A stretch of 64,000 nucleotides of DNA, from assembly GCA_024196135.1 (NCBI GenBank), contig JAMQCK010000003.1:62001-126000 (forward strand). The letters are read 5' to 3'. Numbering within the stretch: the stretch's first letter is position 1; each line of letters starts with the position of its first letter. Position numbers and translations under genes: made by a program. The stretch comes from Pleurotus ostreatus/Saccharomyces cerevisiae fusant (taxonomy: Eukaryota; Opisthokonta). Under the pieces are notes generated by a model, which worked only from the letters and a program-made list of their open reading frames with translations, was not told the origin of the DNA and did no database searches. Below, one piece after another: positions 50,095 to 62,064 of the stretch.

Positions 50095-50429
50095 AAGCGC
50101 TTGCGTCGCCGCCGCTGCCTCGCAGTCCCTACTCGTTGATGTAGATACCCTGGGCTGTACTTCCACCCTGACGTTGTATACCCCTCATGTACTCTCTTGA
50201 TCACCTCATGCCTGGCGCCTACTGTACATACTTACAGCTCGCGCGCAGTCCCGGTGGCTGCACGTTCCATATCCCGGCGGTCACTGGGACGGCGTTTTTC
50301 GTTTACTCGTAATGGTTACAGTGTTGGGCTTTGGAATGAATATGTTTGGTATAGGAATCCCGCATTGGTGTACACGAGTACAGGAAGACTCGGAGGTATA
50401 CATGTTCGAACGTCAAGGCGAGCATAAAT

Positions 50430-52546
50430 CTATTTGGGCGCCGCTTCGCCACGAAGTACGTCGACATAGCGCTGCACGCCTTCTGTCGATAGAAGAACCG
50501 CGCCAATCATACCGTCGGGACGTACAATGAAGGCCAAGGGATCGTCTCCGACCTCGTACGCCCCGAAAGCAACACCCTCCGCGTTGTCGACGAACACGGA
50601 ATGCACATCGGCTGGGGCCTCCGCGACTTGCGGAACTACAGCCACGACGTCCCAAGCATCTCCAGACACGTTTTTGACGGCCTGGAGTAGCCCATTGTCC
50701 GCGCCTTTCGGTAGGAATACCAACGCCCGGTGCCGCTGCACGCCCAGGAGCGAGAATAGGCGCGTCCCGTCGGCTCCTGGTGCATCTGGCGCTCGGTCGC
50801 CCGCGCGTAATCGGCCTGCGCGCTGGTACGGCGCAGGAGCTTCTCCCTTTTGTGTGTATCGCTCATCGAGGACAATGGGGCTATGGCGGTAGTTCACGCC
50901 GAGCTGGTGCGTGCTGTCCGGGTGGTGGAAGGGCTCTGCGTCTCCCTCCTTCGGTGCCTCGCGAGCGAAAAGGCGAGAGTGCATGTCGTTGGAAATCTGC
51001 AACATTGCAGAAATGACGGGATAGCGTTCGGCTTCATAGGACGCCAGAATAGTGGGAGAACTGGCGCCTTTCACGACGACGGCCAATTTCCAGGCTAGGT
51101 TGAACTGGAAATGTGTCAAAATAAGGCTCGTTCGTAGTGGTTTGCAACGAACCGAATCTTGTAGACCAGTATTCATGCCTTGCGCACCAGCTGGTGAATG
51201 GCAGTGTGCAGCATCTGCGCTCTGGTCAATAACAAGGCGGTAGAAGGTAGTCATGCTATGACGCACCGCCTGCCAGTATACAGCGGCCAACCTGCATGCG
51301 ATCCGCTAAGCGTACGTTCGCCCTGAGTACAATGTCAGCAGATGGACGAAGCGGAACCAGCAACAGACGTACGTCCACGTTGTCATCCACCGCACGTCTT
51401 CGATTACGATGTCTTTGCGATTGCTAATTTTGTAGAAGTGGTCCTTCACGTCCTGCGGCGTCTTGACCTTCTCGCAGTCAATTTCGGGGCCCATAAGATG
51501 TAGCTGGAAATGCGTCGGGTCGCCGCCGCCAAGAGGAAGAAGGCCAACGCTGTCAGGTAATTAGTGGCTGGATGCATGGAATGCAGCTTGTAGACGTACG
51601 CCGACGTGTGGAATTGACCCCATGCATGCCAGTACTGCAATATGTCAGAACGAGGCATAGGAGTCATGCAAAAGACTTACATCGCGAGGGAAGTCCCCAG
51701 GTACTGTCACGTCCGCTATGAAGATTTTGTCGCCTGGTCTGCTTTCGCCTACGTAGTTGATGCCGAGAAACTTTCGAGTCGACCCTGGAAGTCAGTTAGC
51801 CTGATATCTCTACGTACCATGAGAAACTGGACGTACCACGGGCGCCGTCAGCCCCTACCAACCATTGAGCCTCTATTCTCTCTACGATGCCGTCCTTCGT
51901 CACTACGGCGGTGACGCTATCGTCGTCTTGACTGATTGACTGCAGCGTAGTTGAATATTCTACGTGCCCGCCGTACTTGTCTAATTGACGGTGTAATAGA
52001 GCCTCGAGGTTCGCCTGGCTGACAGTTACGAGCTCTGGCTAGTTCACCTTTAGCTCTCGACCCATTCAAGGCAGCGCGTACTCACATAAGGTACGGTAGG
52101 GTTCGGTGGCATGCGCTCAGCAAGCGGGAACGTCTTGGCGGGCTGCAGTCCATCCGGAGGCGCGTAAAACCGCATTTCCAGTGGTCCCATACCGGAAGCC
52201 ATGAGCTCGTCGTATGGTATGCCCATGATCTCAAGCAACTCTTGAGTACGAGGCTAGACGTCCTTAGTAAACGTCCTCAAGACACGCAGGCGTAAGACCT
52301 CACCTGAACACCGGAGCCTTTCGCTCCAATTCGACCTCCGGAAGGTAGTTTTTCGATAATCCGGAAGGGTACATCGTTCTTTGCCAGTAATATTGCGAGG
52401 ATGAGCCCGCTCACGCCAGCCCCTACCTGAGTGGACTGGTCAGCACTGCACGCCGTCGCTACCTGCGCTTCACTCACGATGAGTACAGGTACTGGTTCAG
52501 ACGCTGATCCAACCATGGCTGAGGAAAGATTGATTAGAGAGGCCAC
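50430..52546 (-). CDS. FAD-dependent monooxygenase, phenol 2-monooxygenase-like
   Basis: Aromatic-hydroxylase-type flavoprotein of about 550 residues. The FAD-binding Rossmann motif is VGAGVSGLILAILLAKN near residue 30, assembled across an early intron. IIEKLPSGGRIGAKGSGVQ follows, then the DG motif QWLVGADGARGSTRK, and the GD motif CILAGDAAHCHSPAGAQGMN with TGLQDS. The C-terminal ~170 residues (LGVNYRHSPIVL, AGDRAPDAPG, then a thioredoxin-like region ending DVLRGEAAPK) match the dimerisation domain of phenol hydroxylases. It uses NAD(P)H and oxygen; the substrate is unknown. No signal peptide. The start is at the first Met; a second Met ten codons in is an alternative. Confidence 0.88.
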
Positions 52547-53324
52547 AAAGTATAGCTTCGTCGTCGCCGTCGTCGGGCAATCGATGGATGCGAGGATGTT
52601 GGTTTTCAGCAGGGCCTTCCATTATATACGCTTCTTCGCTATCACACGGCAGTGATGCACTTGCTTCCGCGTGCAACGGTCGTACTGGCGCGCGTCCCGC
52701 GCCGCCAGCGAGCTGGAATACCGCCGGACCGCTAGTGTGTAAGCTCGGCACCGCGCGACGGAGATTGGGCCCGCCCAGCGCCCGCTAAGTGCGGTGTGGC
52801 CGCTGACGTCGACGGGCTGTCCGCGCGTCGCACCGCGCAGTGACCTGCGAGTCCGGGCTCTGCTGAGTTTGATCGTCATGCCTCAGCGCGCGCATCAAAC
52901 TCCAAAAACATCTGCATCAAGATCAACAATGGGCCATTGCCAACGGGGGAGAATGCCGGATCAGCGCACTGATTTGGGACAAGGTTTGCTGACGGATGGA
53001 ATCGAGTTGCGGCGAGCAGTGCACGAACCGGCTCGCTGCCCACCTCTAACAGCAGCCGGGCGTGGTCCGCGGCGGAAGCACCCTCACCGAGTCGGCGCTG
53101 ACATAGACAACACCGCACGAGAGGGTATAGTCGGCAGGGGCCTGGACAGCAACCCAGGGTACAAGGGCAAGAGTCATACAGCACACTCAGTCATCAGGGA
53201 TGAGGGGATAAATAGCCAGTACAGAATCCACAATGAGGGGATGAGATGGGACGAATACATATGTAGAATGAGGGTGTTCCGCGTCCACTACAGTCGATAC
53301 AGGAAAAATAAGATGTACCTTGGC
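52547..53324. other. Intergenic, nothing recognised
   Basis: Promoter of the phenol-hydroxylase-like gene and 3' flank of the next gene. A plus-strand frame is open for 185 codons but has no domain and Arg-rich random composition. Confidence 0.45.
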
Positions 53325-55423
53325 CTAGTTTGCGTTCGGGTGGCGGATTAGATCCCAGATGACTTTGCCGAGGATGGAGGGCTGCAGTGCGTCGATGCCG
53401 GGGGCGACCATGTTCATGATGCTATAGAAGACGGAGGTCACGCTGGGATCCTGTAGCGCATGCTTAGCTCGGGTGGATGCTAGAAGCCGACAAGACATGA
53501 TAAAAACAAAGCGAGTGGTCGCAGACGTACCGTGAAGGTCAGACGCTGGAAGCGGAAGCCATACCAGCGCTCGAAAGCGCCATATGAGCGGTCTTCGCCG
53601 GGCACGGGAACCGTCGTCTCCTTCGCATAATCTGCTTGACGATTTTGGTCCCTATAGGAGAGCGTCAGAAACGTCCGTACGCCCAAAAGGGCGGGACAAA
53701 CCAGAGAGGCCCAATCTTGTTGATCTGGTACTGGAAGAACTTCTGAGAAAAGCCATCGGGAACGCGTTCCTTCGCGTCAACGAGAAGCTCGTTGAGGCAG
53801 GTCGCATCCATGATAGCTTTGACCACGCCTTGCCTGAGAGTGTATGTTAGCGTCCTTGCAACGCCGCTTCAGCAGCCCGACATCGACTTACCCATACGCA
53901 GGCGTCAGCGTCATGACACTGTCTCCAAGCGCAACCCAGTTAGAGGGCAGGTTCGAAGCTAGGTGGTACCGTATCCACGAACGCGGCGCTTCAGCGGCGT
54001 CAGTACCTTCCATCCGACCCACAAACAAAGCGGCAACTCACGAACGATGGCCTTGTGTATCTTCATCTGATCCTCGACTTCGTGCAGGGTGTCGAGGAGA
54101 GGGAAGAGCCAGTCGGGGTGCCCATTGTCCGTGTACACCTTCGACGCCAGGTCAATGAACCCATCGAGGTCGGAGGGTGTCTCTCCACCGCCCCAGCGTC
54201 CGACACATAGTTGTACTGCCCAAAGTAGTCAGCCATCTCATCGGACCAAGCCCTGCATCCACTGACCAATGTTTCCGTCGCGCTTAAGCACATATATGCT
54301 CTCCTTGTTCTTCGTCGGGTGCGAGAGGCAGCAGTAGATGGTGTTCCGCCCATCGTCCGGCACAGGCGTCCGCTTCAGCAGGTCCGGCGGCAAAGGGAAC
54401 TCCATCGTCGCATACCGCGTCTTCGGGTCGAACGCGATCTTCAGCTCGTCGAGCGGGAGCGGGCCGTCCTTGCCCTTGTTCACGCTCGAGTCGACCTTGC
54501 CGAAGCCCGCGGCCGGCAGCCACTTGAGCGCCTGCGCGGATCCGGTGCAGTCGGCGAAGAACGCCCCGTCGACGGTGAGTTCCCCCTCCGCGCTGATCAC
54601 CGCGACGCTCCCTACCCGCGTTGGGTCATTGGGGCTCGCGATGAGGCCGGTGACAGTTCCGACGATGTAGTCAATGTTCGGGTACGTCGCTTTGTCGAGG
54701 GTGAGTCGCCGGAGAAGGGTCTCGATGCCTTGCCGCGAGGTGAAGACCGTGGGGTCGTTCACATCCGTGTCCGCGAGGGGATTGCCCCACATGTGGGTCT
54801 TGTAGTCCGCGGGACCGATTCTATAGGAAGAGACCGCATCAGCAACCAGCCACGCATGCACATAAGCGCCCGACGCACGCAATGCCTGACGCCGCGCATT
54901 CCTCGTCGAACTTGTCGAAGAGGCGCTTGAAAGCGCGGTAGCCAATACCGTGGACGACTGCAGCATCCTGTCAGCGTGCATCCTGCCATGCAGCCCCGGC
55001 CACGCACCATGAATCGCTCCGTACTGGATGAGCCGCGAGCGCTTGTTCTCCTGCTCCCAAGCGCGCACCCGCCGCCCGTCCTCCGTTGCCAGCCAGCCCT
55101 CAGGCTCGATGATCACGACGCGCTCATAGTGGTCGTGCAATATGCGCGCCGCTACCAGCCCCGCGATGCTGCAGACGCACGTAAGCTCCCACCTCGGCGC
55201 GCGCTCCCCGGCCTGCGTACCTGCCTCCGCACACCACGGCGGTCCCCTTCAGCTTCTCGCCCTCCGGGCGCGGCTTCCCAAGGTGCTCGAGCTCGCAAAC
55301 AATAGTCTCCTTCTCCAGCATGCTCTGCCTTAGGCGGCTGCCCAGCACGCGCAGGCCGGCATACGCGCCCAGCGCAACGCCCGACGCGACGAGCAGCTTC
55401 TCTCTCGGTACGTCCATTGTCAT
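53325..55423 (-). CDS. FAD-dependent oxidoreductase (squalene-epoxidase-like fold)
   Basis: A basidiomycete flavoprotein of a type I recall as unnamed FAD/NAD(P)-binding oxidoreductases. The N-terminus PREKLLVASGVALGAYAGLR is a probable membrane anchor. CELEHLGKPRPEGEKLKG precedes the dinucleotide motif AVVCGGSIAGLVAARI, here GGSIAG instead of the usual GAGIAG. VVIIEPEGWLATEDGRR and QENKRSRLIQYGAIHG follow, then the substrate domain (FADCTGSAQALKWLPAAGFG, YCCLSHPTKNKES). A GD-like motif is NWVALGDSVMTLTPAYGQGV. The C-terminus is VIWDLIRHPNAN. About seven introns. It resembles squalene epoxidases and flavin halogenases in domain order; the reaction is unknown. Confidence 0.8.
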
Positions 55424-55964
55424 TAGGGTGGGGGGTGGAGGAACGGTCGGCTACGCGGCTCCAAGAAGTTCTGGACAAGTTATGCCCTGCTGCGTGGGAT
55501 GCGTTAGAAAGAAGGGCGCCTGCGAGGCTGATTGATCATGGTGTGCCGAGCATCACGTCCTTGATGCAACAGCGCACCGCGCGCCGACCAGAGCGCCCTC
55601 TATCCCGCTGACTGTATGCGCCCATCTAATCGAGGCCTGATCCGGGTGGGAAGCCATGCTTGAGCACGCCCTGGAAGGCGGGCACACTGGAAGATCCGAC
55701 TCGGGTGCATGAACGAGTAGAAAGAGCGCGTATAGTACGATGATGACAATTGGGGGGTTTATGTACAGTGCCGAGTCCATGCAGACAAGTATAGTATATA
55801 TGCGAAATCCTGTATACACTCCATTCCGCCTCCGTCTCCGGGAATCAACCCCAAGAACGGTACCGCTCCTCGGAATTTTTGCTGAGGCTGACGGACATCC
55901 CTGTTGTTTCACCTTCGCTTCCGCTTCCGCTCCTCAGTTGCAGGGGCTGCAACCGGTGGCAGAG
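55424..55964. other. Intergenic, nothing recognised
   Basis: Promoter of the preceding gene on the minus strand. No gene is seen. Confidence 0.5.
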
Positions 55965-57626
55965 TCAGCGAGGGTCTTCGAAGCGAAGGTCAGAACGCAC
56001 TATCTGGTTCCCATTGGCCGAGGCGGACATTGTTGACGGTCGCGCGAAACTGACAGGGTCTTCGGTGTAGACGTGGTCGTTGCGGTACGTATCTCGTTGG
56101 TTCAACCTGAAGAGGAGTGAGAAACAAATGATGGGAAAAGATCACGCCACATACGTCGCGACTAGCGAGATGGCATAAACTGGTGGAGGCCGTCAGCATA
56201 CTGAACTCGACAAGGCACAAAAGCCCACCGACCTTTGCTCAACGCGAAGTGGAATGGTGTCCAGATCAACTGCGCCGTGTGCGTAAAGTACAGGATGCAA
56301 TTGAGCACTTGCACGGCACTAGCGATGGTCAGCGTCTTGTAGCAAGAAAGAAATACGAAGCACTCACAAAGAGATGCCGCCTCGATTGATCGTGAAGATG
56401 AGCAGCTTGTCGAGGATATTATCCGTTCTAGACCCGCATTAGAGTTAACACGATGTGAGGAAGCGAAGTCTACTGACGGCTTGAACCCCGTCTTGCTCCT
56501 CCAGAAAAACATGCACAGCGCGGTGGTGATAACGATATCACACAGCGCCGCGCCACCAAGCGCAAACCCAGAGATAATCCGCGCATTCTTCATAGTCAAG
56601 CCCTCGAAGTGGGCCGTCAGGAAGTTGTTCGCGACCGCGGCGGTCCCGAAGGCTGGGGGAAATGTCAGCGTCGATAGAGGCGCAGACTAGCAGGATAGGG
56701 GCGCACAGAAGCTGACGAGCGCAATGAACCACTGGGGAGCTGTTAGCCATCTGTCGATTATAGGGTGGCGCGCACACATACAATAAGAAATGCCGCCCAC
56801 TTAAGATTCCGTCCGGCGGCCACTGCGGAAGCAAAGTGAGAGGGGGAGGCCTGTCAGGGCGAGACAACCTACATTGTACGAGACTGTATCCGTAGAACCT
56901 GAGGAAGGGGTGAGTGGGTCGAGGGTGGATAGGGAGGGGTCATGCGTACGCTTGAACAATAAGAGTGATAACGTTCTGAGACGGGGTGAGCGATGAGAGG
57001 GGAAACGATGGGATCTGCACGCACGGTGATCTGGCTTTCGACCTGCGCATCACGCATTAGCGTTCTGCAGTCTGGGGAAACAGTGAGGGAGGGGACGTAC
57101 TTCAAGGGAGCTGGGGGGAGGTGCTCAGCAGCGGTGAGAAAAAGCAGAGGAGGCAACGCACGTATCAATGCCGGCAATGGCAGTGGGATCCCCAAAATGG
57201 ATGATGAGACATGTGTATACTCCATGACCGCTGAGAGCCGTGCCCGCCGTATCCAGTACGCTAGACTACATGAGCATCAAGGACAGGGATGCTAGGGGAG
57301 GACGTACAGCAGTGAAGCAACCTGTACGAGTCCTGTCAGACAACTGCTAGCATGAGGGGCTGGGGACGCACCAAGAACTTCAACCACCAGCTATCCGAGG
57401 GATACGTGCGGAAGTACAAGTATATTTGCAGGAACTGTGACTGTCAGCGTTCCCCCTCAGTGATGCGCGGGGCAAGCACGCACATTCAAACCATACAACC
57501 TGGGGGACACAGTGAGCAAGCATAGTTTAGGGGAAGCGAGCGCACATACGCGCAGGATATGATGAGCCCAATGAGCAGCATGCCGAGCGGGGTCTCAATC
57601 GGGTTCCCCTGCGTGGGGGAGTCCAT
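55965..57626 (-). CDS. DUF6534-type seven-helix membrane protein, copy A
   Basis: Polytopic membrane protein with many short exons. It starts MDSPTQGNPIETPLGMLLIG and continues LIISCALYGLN, a cytoplasmic YLYFRTYPSDSWWLKF, several further hydrophobic segments, and then the DUF6534-like core. That core has LTMKNARIISGFALGGAALC, DIVITTALCMFFWRSKTGFK, a TDNILD-type segment, and LNCILYFTHTAQLIWTPFHF. A polar tail ends RSDLRFEDPR. This order matches the agaricomycete-expanded DUF6534 family, for which no function is established; a receptor-like role is often guessed. Its paralog lies 1.5 kb away in the same orientation. Confidence 0.8.
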
Positions 57627-59145
57627 GGTGGCGGCGCGGGGTGCGTGCGCGGCGCCTGCGCTGTCGAGGGGGGCGGGTGCTGCAGCTCGTGGTGGTCAGA
57701 GACAAGCAACCGGCGGGGCGGAGGCGGGCCAGCCAGCGCACGCGGCGTCATCGATCAGGAAGTCCGGACGGTGCCCCATCCGGATACCTCGCGCCCGCGC
57801 GAGACACCGCGAGACATGGGCTGATGCCAGGTGTCTCGGCTTTCTGAGCCTGGCCCTTGCCCTGTGGGTCCTTGCCGTCCTCCCCCCTCTCTGGGGATCC
57901 CCCGCCCCCCGCCCGCGCGCGCCCGCTGCCGCGGGGAAAGCCGGCAGAGTCGTTCAAGGTCGTCGCCCACCGTCCTTAGCGGATGGACGCTCGCCGCGGG
58001 GTAATTTCACCGACCTGGCACGTGCAAACAAGACATTTGGACACCGGCCGGAACTTGCCGTGAAGTCTAATTTCCCTCTCACGGTTCGACTTTGCCCCCA
58101 CCAAGAGCGCATTACAGGCCTGAAGAACGCAGAGCTGTCTGCTAGCTCTCAGCGTAGACTGATCTGCCGCCATGCGCGGAAAGATGCACGTCAAAAGGAT
58201 ATGGGCGCTGGGTGTACGTCCATCGCTACCACTGCGCCATCAAAGAACCTGCTCAGGCTCGCCTCAGCCACCATTGACTCGTTTGAACACGACAGCCTCG
58301 CAGCCACGAGGCTATGGTCTCGTCGTTATATGCTTGACTCCGATGAAGTCGCCCTCAGCATCCGGACGTCCCTGCAGGCTTCAGGCCTCAGTAACGACGA
58401 AGTATTCCAATTTTGATACCGCTTCGCCCATAAATTCCCAGATCTACGCGAGCGCTCGCACTCCGTTCCAATATTGTCTACCGGCGCACGAGAAGCAGTC
58501 GTTGATCCTTCATTCGCGGCGCGCCACACCCTATGCAGTCCACCTCTTTACAAGTCGCCTTCGTATCCGATCGGCGCCGTAGGCTAGCGCAGCCGTTGGC
58601 ATCGGAACGGGAAACGAAGACGGACGAAGATGTACGCCGATAGCAGAGGCTGTAGCGCGGCAGTCTCAATCAACAGTACAGCAGACAGTTGGACGTAGCT
58701 GAGCGAGCAGTAGCCCAAAGCCGTCAGAAAGGAGGGTCGCAACGATGCCACAAATCCTTACCTGCATCACGTGAATATCACGAGCTGAGGTTCACACGGT
58801 TCGACTTCGAAGCCCGTTCTTCCGTCGCAAGAGCCCAGACAGCCAAGTCGTCCATCGTACATGCCAAGTTCTCCTGTAATGCCGCCTCATCTCCTCGTAG
58901 AAGCTCCATTGCCAAGCATAAATAGCAAAATAAATGAGGGTAGCTACTAGGAACTACATACGAGGCCGAACTGCGCGAGTCTTACAAGTACAAAGCTACA
59001 AATGTCAGGATATAAAGTGAAATCGTGATCCATCCGCAATGCGCATAGCCCTAGACCGCGTGCGTCAGCTTAGATTGCATGCACCTCCCTAGACTGTACG
59101 CACCTTCCTAGGCTGCACGCGCCACCTTAGGGGACACACGCCACC
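57627..59145. other. 1.5-kb gap, nothing recognised
   Basis: Between two same-strand paralogs. Plus-strand frames here are mostly antisense or random. The 19-bp repeat array begins at its right end. Confidence 0.45.
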
Positions 59146-59173
59146 CTAAACCGCATGCGCCACCTTCCACGGC
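59041..59173. repeat. Seven-copy 19-bp minisatellite
   Basis: Seven adjacent units of exactly 19 bp, e.g. ATGCACCTCCCTAGACTGT, ACGCACCTTCCTAGGCTGC, ACGCGCCACCTTAGGGGAC, ACACGCCACCCTAAACCGC and ATGCGCCACCTTCCACGGC. It overlaps the last codons and stop codon (59146-59148) of the adjacent minus-strand gene. Confidence 0.88.
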
Positions 59174-61238
59174 TCAGGGCTCGAAACGGACTCTTCTTTC
59201 AGCGTCTCCGTCGTCGTCTCCGTATAAACCTTCAGCTTGAGCGGCTAGTATCAAAAAGATTAAGTTAGTGGTCATTCCAACGACCCGCAAATAACATCTC
59301 GACGTACAATCCCGCCCGACCCTCTCTGTCGCTGGCTCACGAACGTCGAGTTGGCCTGCGAGGAGGTGCGGAAGCTCGCGCTCGAAGTGACGTCCGTGAA
59401 TGTGGACTGGCGGTATTTGTCGCGTTGGTTTAGGCTGGGTGGGAGTTGTGTCAGGAATGCGGGTTCAGGGAGTTATAGGATAGAGTGCACGCACGTAGCG
59501 ATCAGAGAGATCGAGTAGACTGGCGGGAGACACAGTCAGCAGGCATGAACGGAGGAGGAAAAGACTGCTTAGGACATACTCTTGCTCAGGCAGAAGTGGA
59601 ACGGCGCCCAGACGAGGTTCGCCGGGTTCCACATGTACAGCGCGAAGTTGAAGATCTGGACGATCCTATGGTCGCCGTCAGCACTCCGACCGACCACTCG
59701 TGCGCACGACCTAGCGCCACTCGCAACCGAGTGCCATTCGCAACCAAGCACCACTTGCAATCAAAATCCACTCACAAAGCAATCGCCCCACGGTTGATCG
59801 TGAAGACCAGGAGCCGGTCGAGGATGTTGTCCGTCCTGCGGGGGGCGTCAGCACGGGGGGAAGTGAGCACGTATCGATTGTGAGGAAATGGAGCGCGCAT
59901 GAGTGGTATACGCACGGCTTGAATCCGGTCTTGCTCCCGGTGAAGAGCAAGCAGAGCGCGAGCGTGATGGCGAAGTCGCACACCGCGTTCCCGCCGAGGG
60001 CGAAGGCGGAGATGATCTGGGTGGGGTGAGGTGAGCAAAGGCACGAAGGGGACGGGAGTAGTAAGAAGGAGACAGATGGATCGAAGGGGGCGGAAAAGGA
60101 ACGTAAGGGGACGCGAATAGCACGAAGGAGGACGGGAGTAACACGAAGGGAATAAGAGCGAGATGAAGGGGCCAAGCATGCACCTTCGCGTTCGTCATGC
60201 TCAAGCCTGCGAAGTGGACGGAGACGAAGTTGTTGGCGCACGCGGCGACGCCGAATGCTGGTGCTTGGGTCAGTACGCGGCTGACCAGTCGGTTATGATT
60301 TCGTACCGAGCGCGACGAAGCCGATGAAGTACTATTTGGCTGAATTAGTTCAACGCGATAACTGCCTGCGAGATAGCCTTACGATGATCCAGGCCACATA
60401 GTACCGCTGGCCGGCCACTGCAAGTCAAGTCAGTGGGGGTCGCCTAGATATTTCGCAGGTACAAACATTTGCTGATGCTATGCCCATAGAACCTACAACA
60501 CGTAGTCAGCTTAGGCGCTCATATCGATACCCAAAAGAACGTACACCTGTGTAATGAAAGTCACGAAGACCTAAGCGAGAGGGATGCTCGTTAGCGACTG
60601 GCTTCAAGCGAGCGCCACACGCGACTTACGGTCAGGAGACTCTCAACCTGAGGACCGAGGTAGATGTTAGCAGATGGGCAGCAATCCTTGGCGGGCTACA
60701 GTACCTCAAGTGCCCTGTGGTGCGCGAAAGTTAGGGAGGGGCTCTCAATCAAGGTTAGCGAGACGTACGGATCGATTGCACCGATGGCTTCGGGGTGGCC
60801 GTAGTTGGTGACCAGGTAGTTGTACACCCCGCGTCCGGAGAGGGCGGTGGCGACGGTGTCCATGAGGCTTCGCTTGAGTCAGTAGGGAGAAGAACGGCGC
60901 TAGGTTATAGACGAACAGGATGGTGACCACCTGGGGGCTTGTTAGCGCAGAGATCGAGCGATCCTTTGGAAGAATACTCACTGTGACCTTCAGCCAGGTA
61001 GCGTCGCCTGGGTAGTTGCGGAAGTATATGTAGCCCTGTAAAAACTAGAGTAAGGTGAGTCTACGGCTGATTTGCCGAGGAAATATACGTACTACAAGGC
61101 CGTACAAGCTGATCGGAGGCAAGGCGAATGCGTGATTAGCAGTGTACTGATACAAGGATCGATGGGCACTCACGCAGAAGAAATAATCAATCCAATGAGC
61201 AGCATGCCCAAAGGGAGCTCGACGGGGTTGGCGGCCAT
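59146..61238 (-). CDS. DUF6534-type seven-helix membrane protein, copy B
   Basis: Paralog of copy A. It starts MAANPVELPLGMLLIGLIIS (compare PIETPLGMLLIGLIIS in copy A) and has hydrophobic segments including VVTILFVYNLAPFFSLLTQA. The C-terminal core has DNILDRLLVFTINRG, with NLVWAPFHFCLSKSM before it in an exon near 59570-59650. After an Arg/Ser-rich tail it ends PEPWKVAHAV, the last codons of which fall inside a 19-bp repeat array. It has about ten introns, one (about 60020-60180) unusually long and internally repetitive. The membrane topology is not resolved. Same orientation as copy A, so local tandem duplication is the simplest origin. Confidence 0.78.
60025..60175. repeat. Repetitive long intron in DUF6534 copy B
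   Basis: On the plus strand, GCACGAAGGGGACGGGAGTA recurs as GCACGAAGGAGGACGGGAGT, together with further CACGAAGGG pieces. At about 160 bp it is roughly three times the usual intron length here. Confidence 0.55.
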
Positions 61239-62064
61239 AGCGCTTGCAGAACCGACGCGAGAGGGGAAAGGGAAAGGGGAGACGAGCGGTGGGAAGAAAG
61301 ACCAACCTCGAAGAGGACGATATCAGTAGAGGTCATATAAACGACCCGCCCAGCATCCCTCCGCATCAAAAACATCAGCGTGAGCATGACGCCGTGGTGG
61401 CGGTCGCGCGCGCAAAATCACATTGCGGCTATCAGCGCCTCATTGAAACCATGGATAGCGCAGTTCCGACCACCTGTAACGCAGGGTGGACCGGTGTACG
61501 GGCCAAACGTATGGGTGTGGCGAGAACTCCACGCCCGAGCGCGATGGGGAAACACTTCTTCGTGAGCACGCGCTATGATCTCGTTCCTCGAACTTCGCAT
61601 GATGCTGCTGCACCCTCAGACACAAGTGGAAGCACCCTTCATACGAATCAGGTCCTCGAGGTCCAGACAACCATTGAGCACCGATGCGGACGTGCGGCGA
61701 TGTTGAGGGTATCCTCCCACTGGAAAGGCAACCAGGGGTGGACGGACGGGGCAGAAAACGCAGCGCGCGGCAAAGTCCGAAGGCCAATGATCCGCAACGC
61801 GTGGCTTGCCGACGCACGGTTCATTGGACGGGCGCACCCACAGCGCCTCGACATATCTTTTCCTCCGCCGCCACCATCAAAGGATCTGCACGGCGCACGA
61901 TGTCGGGGACACGTTCGAGCGCGTCAAACCTATCTTTGCTTCCGCCCTCGTTAGAGGAGCACGTAGATCAGCACGGCAATACGCTTGAAGCACGATATGC
62001 GGTAGCGTGAATCAACTAGCAGACCTCGCTCACAGTAATCGCGTTCTAGCTCTGATATACCAGC
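61239..62064. other. Intergenic, nothing recognised
   Basis: Promoter of DUF6534 copy B and 3' flank of the next minus-strand gene. Long frames on both strands here lack any domain. Confidence 0.45.

Noticed and set aside
49548..50096. Alternative frame through the LPMO linker, Thr/Arg-rich
   Set aside because: It is the shifted shadow of the Gly/Asn/Asp-codon repeats of the true LPMO frame.
52794..53351. Plus-strand frame of 185 codons between two flavoprotein genes
   Set aside because: No domain, no signal peptide, random Arg/His/Gly composition, and it overlaps the end of the minus-strand oxidoreductase.
57559..58416. Plus-strand open frame of 285 codons
   Set aside because: Its first part is antisense to the first exons of DUF6534 copy A and the composition is Arg/Ala/Gly-rich, as expected of chance frames in GC-rich DNA.
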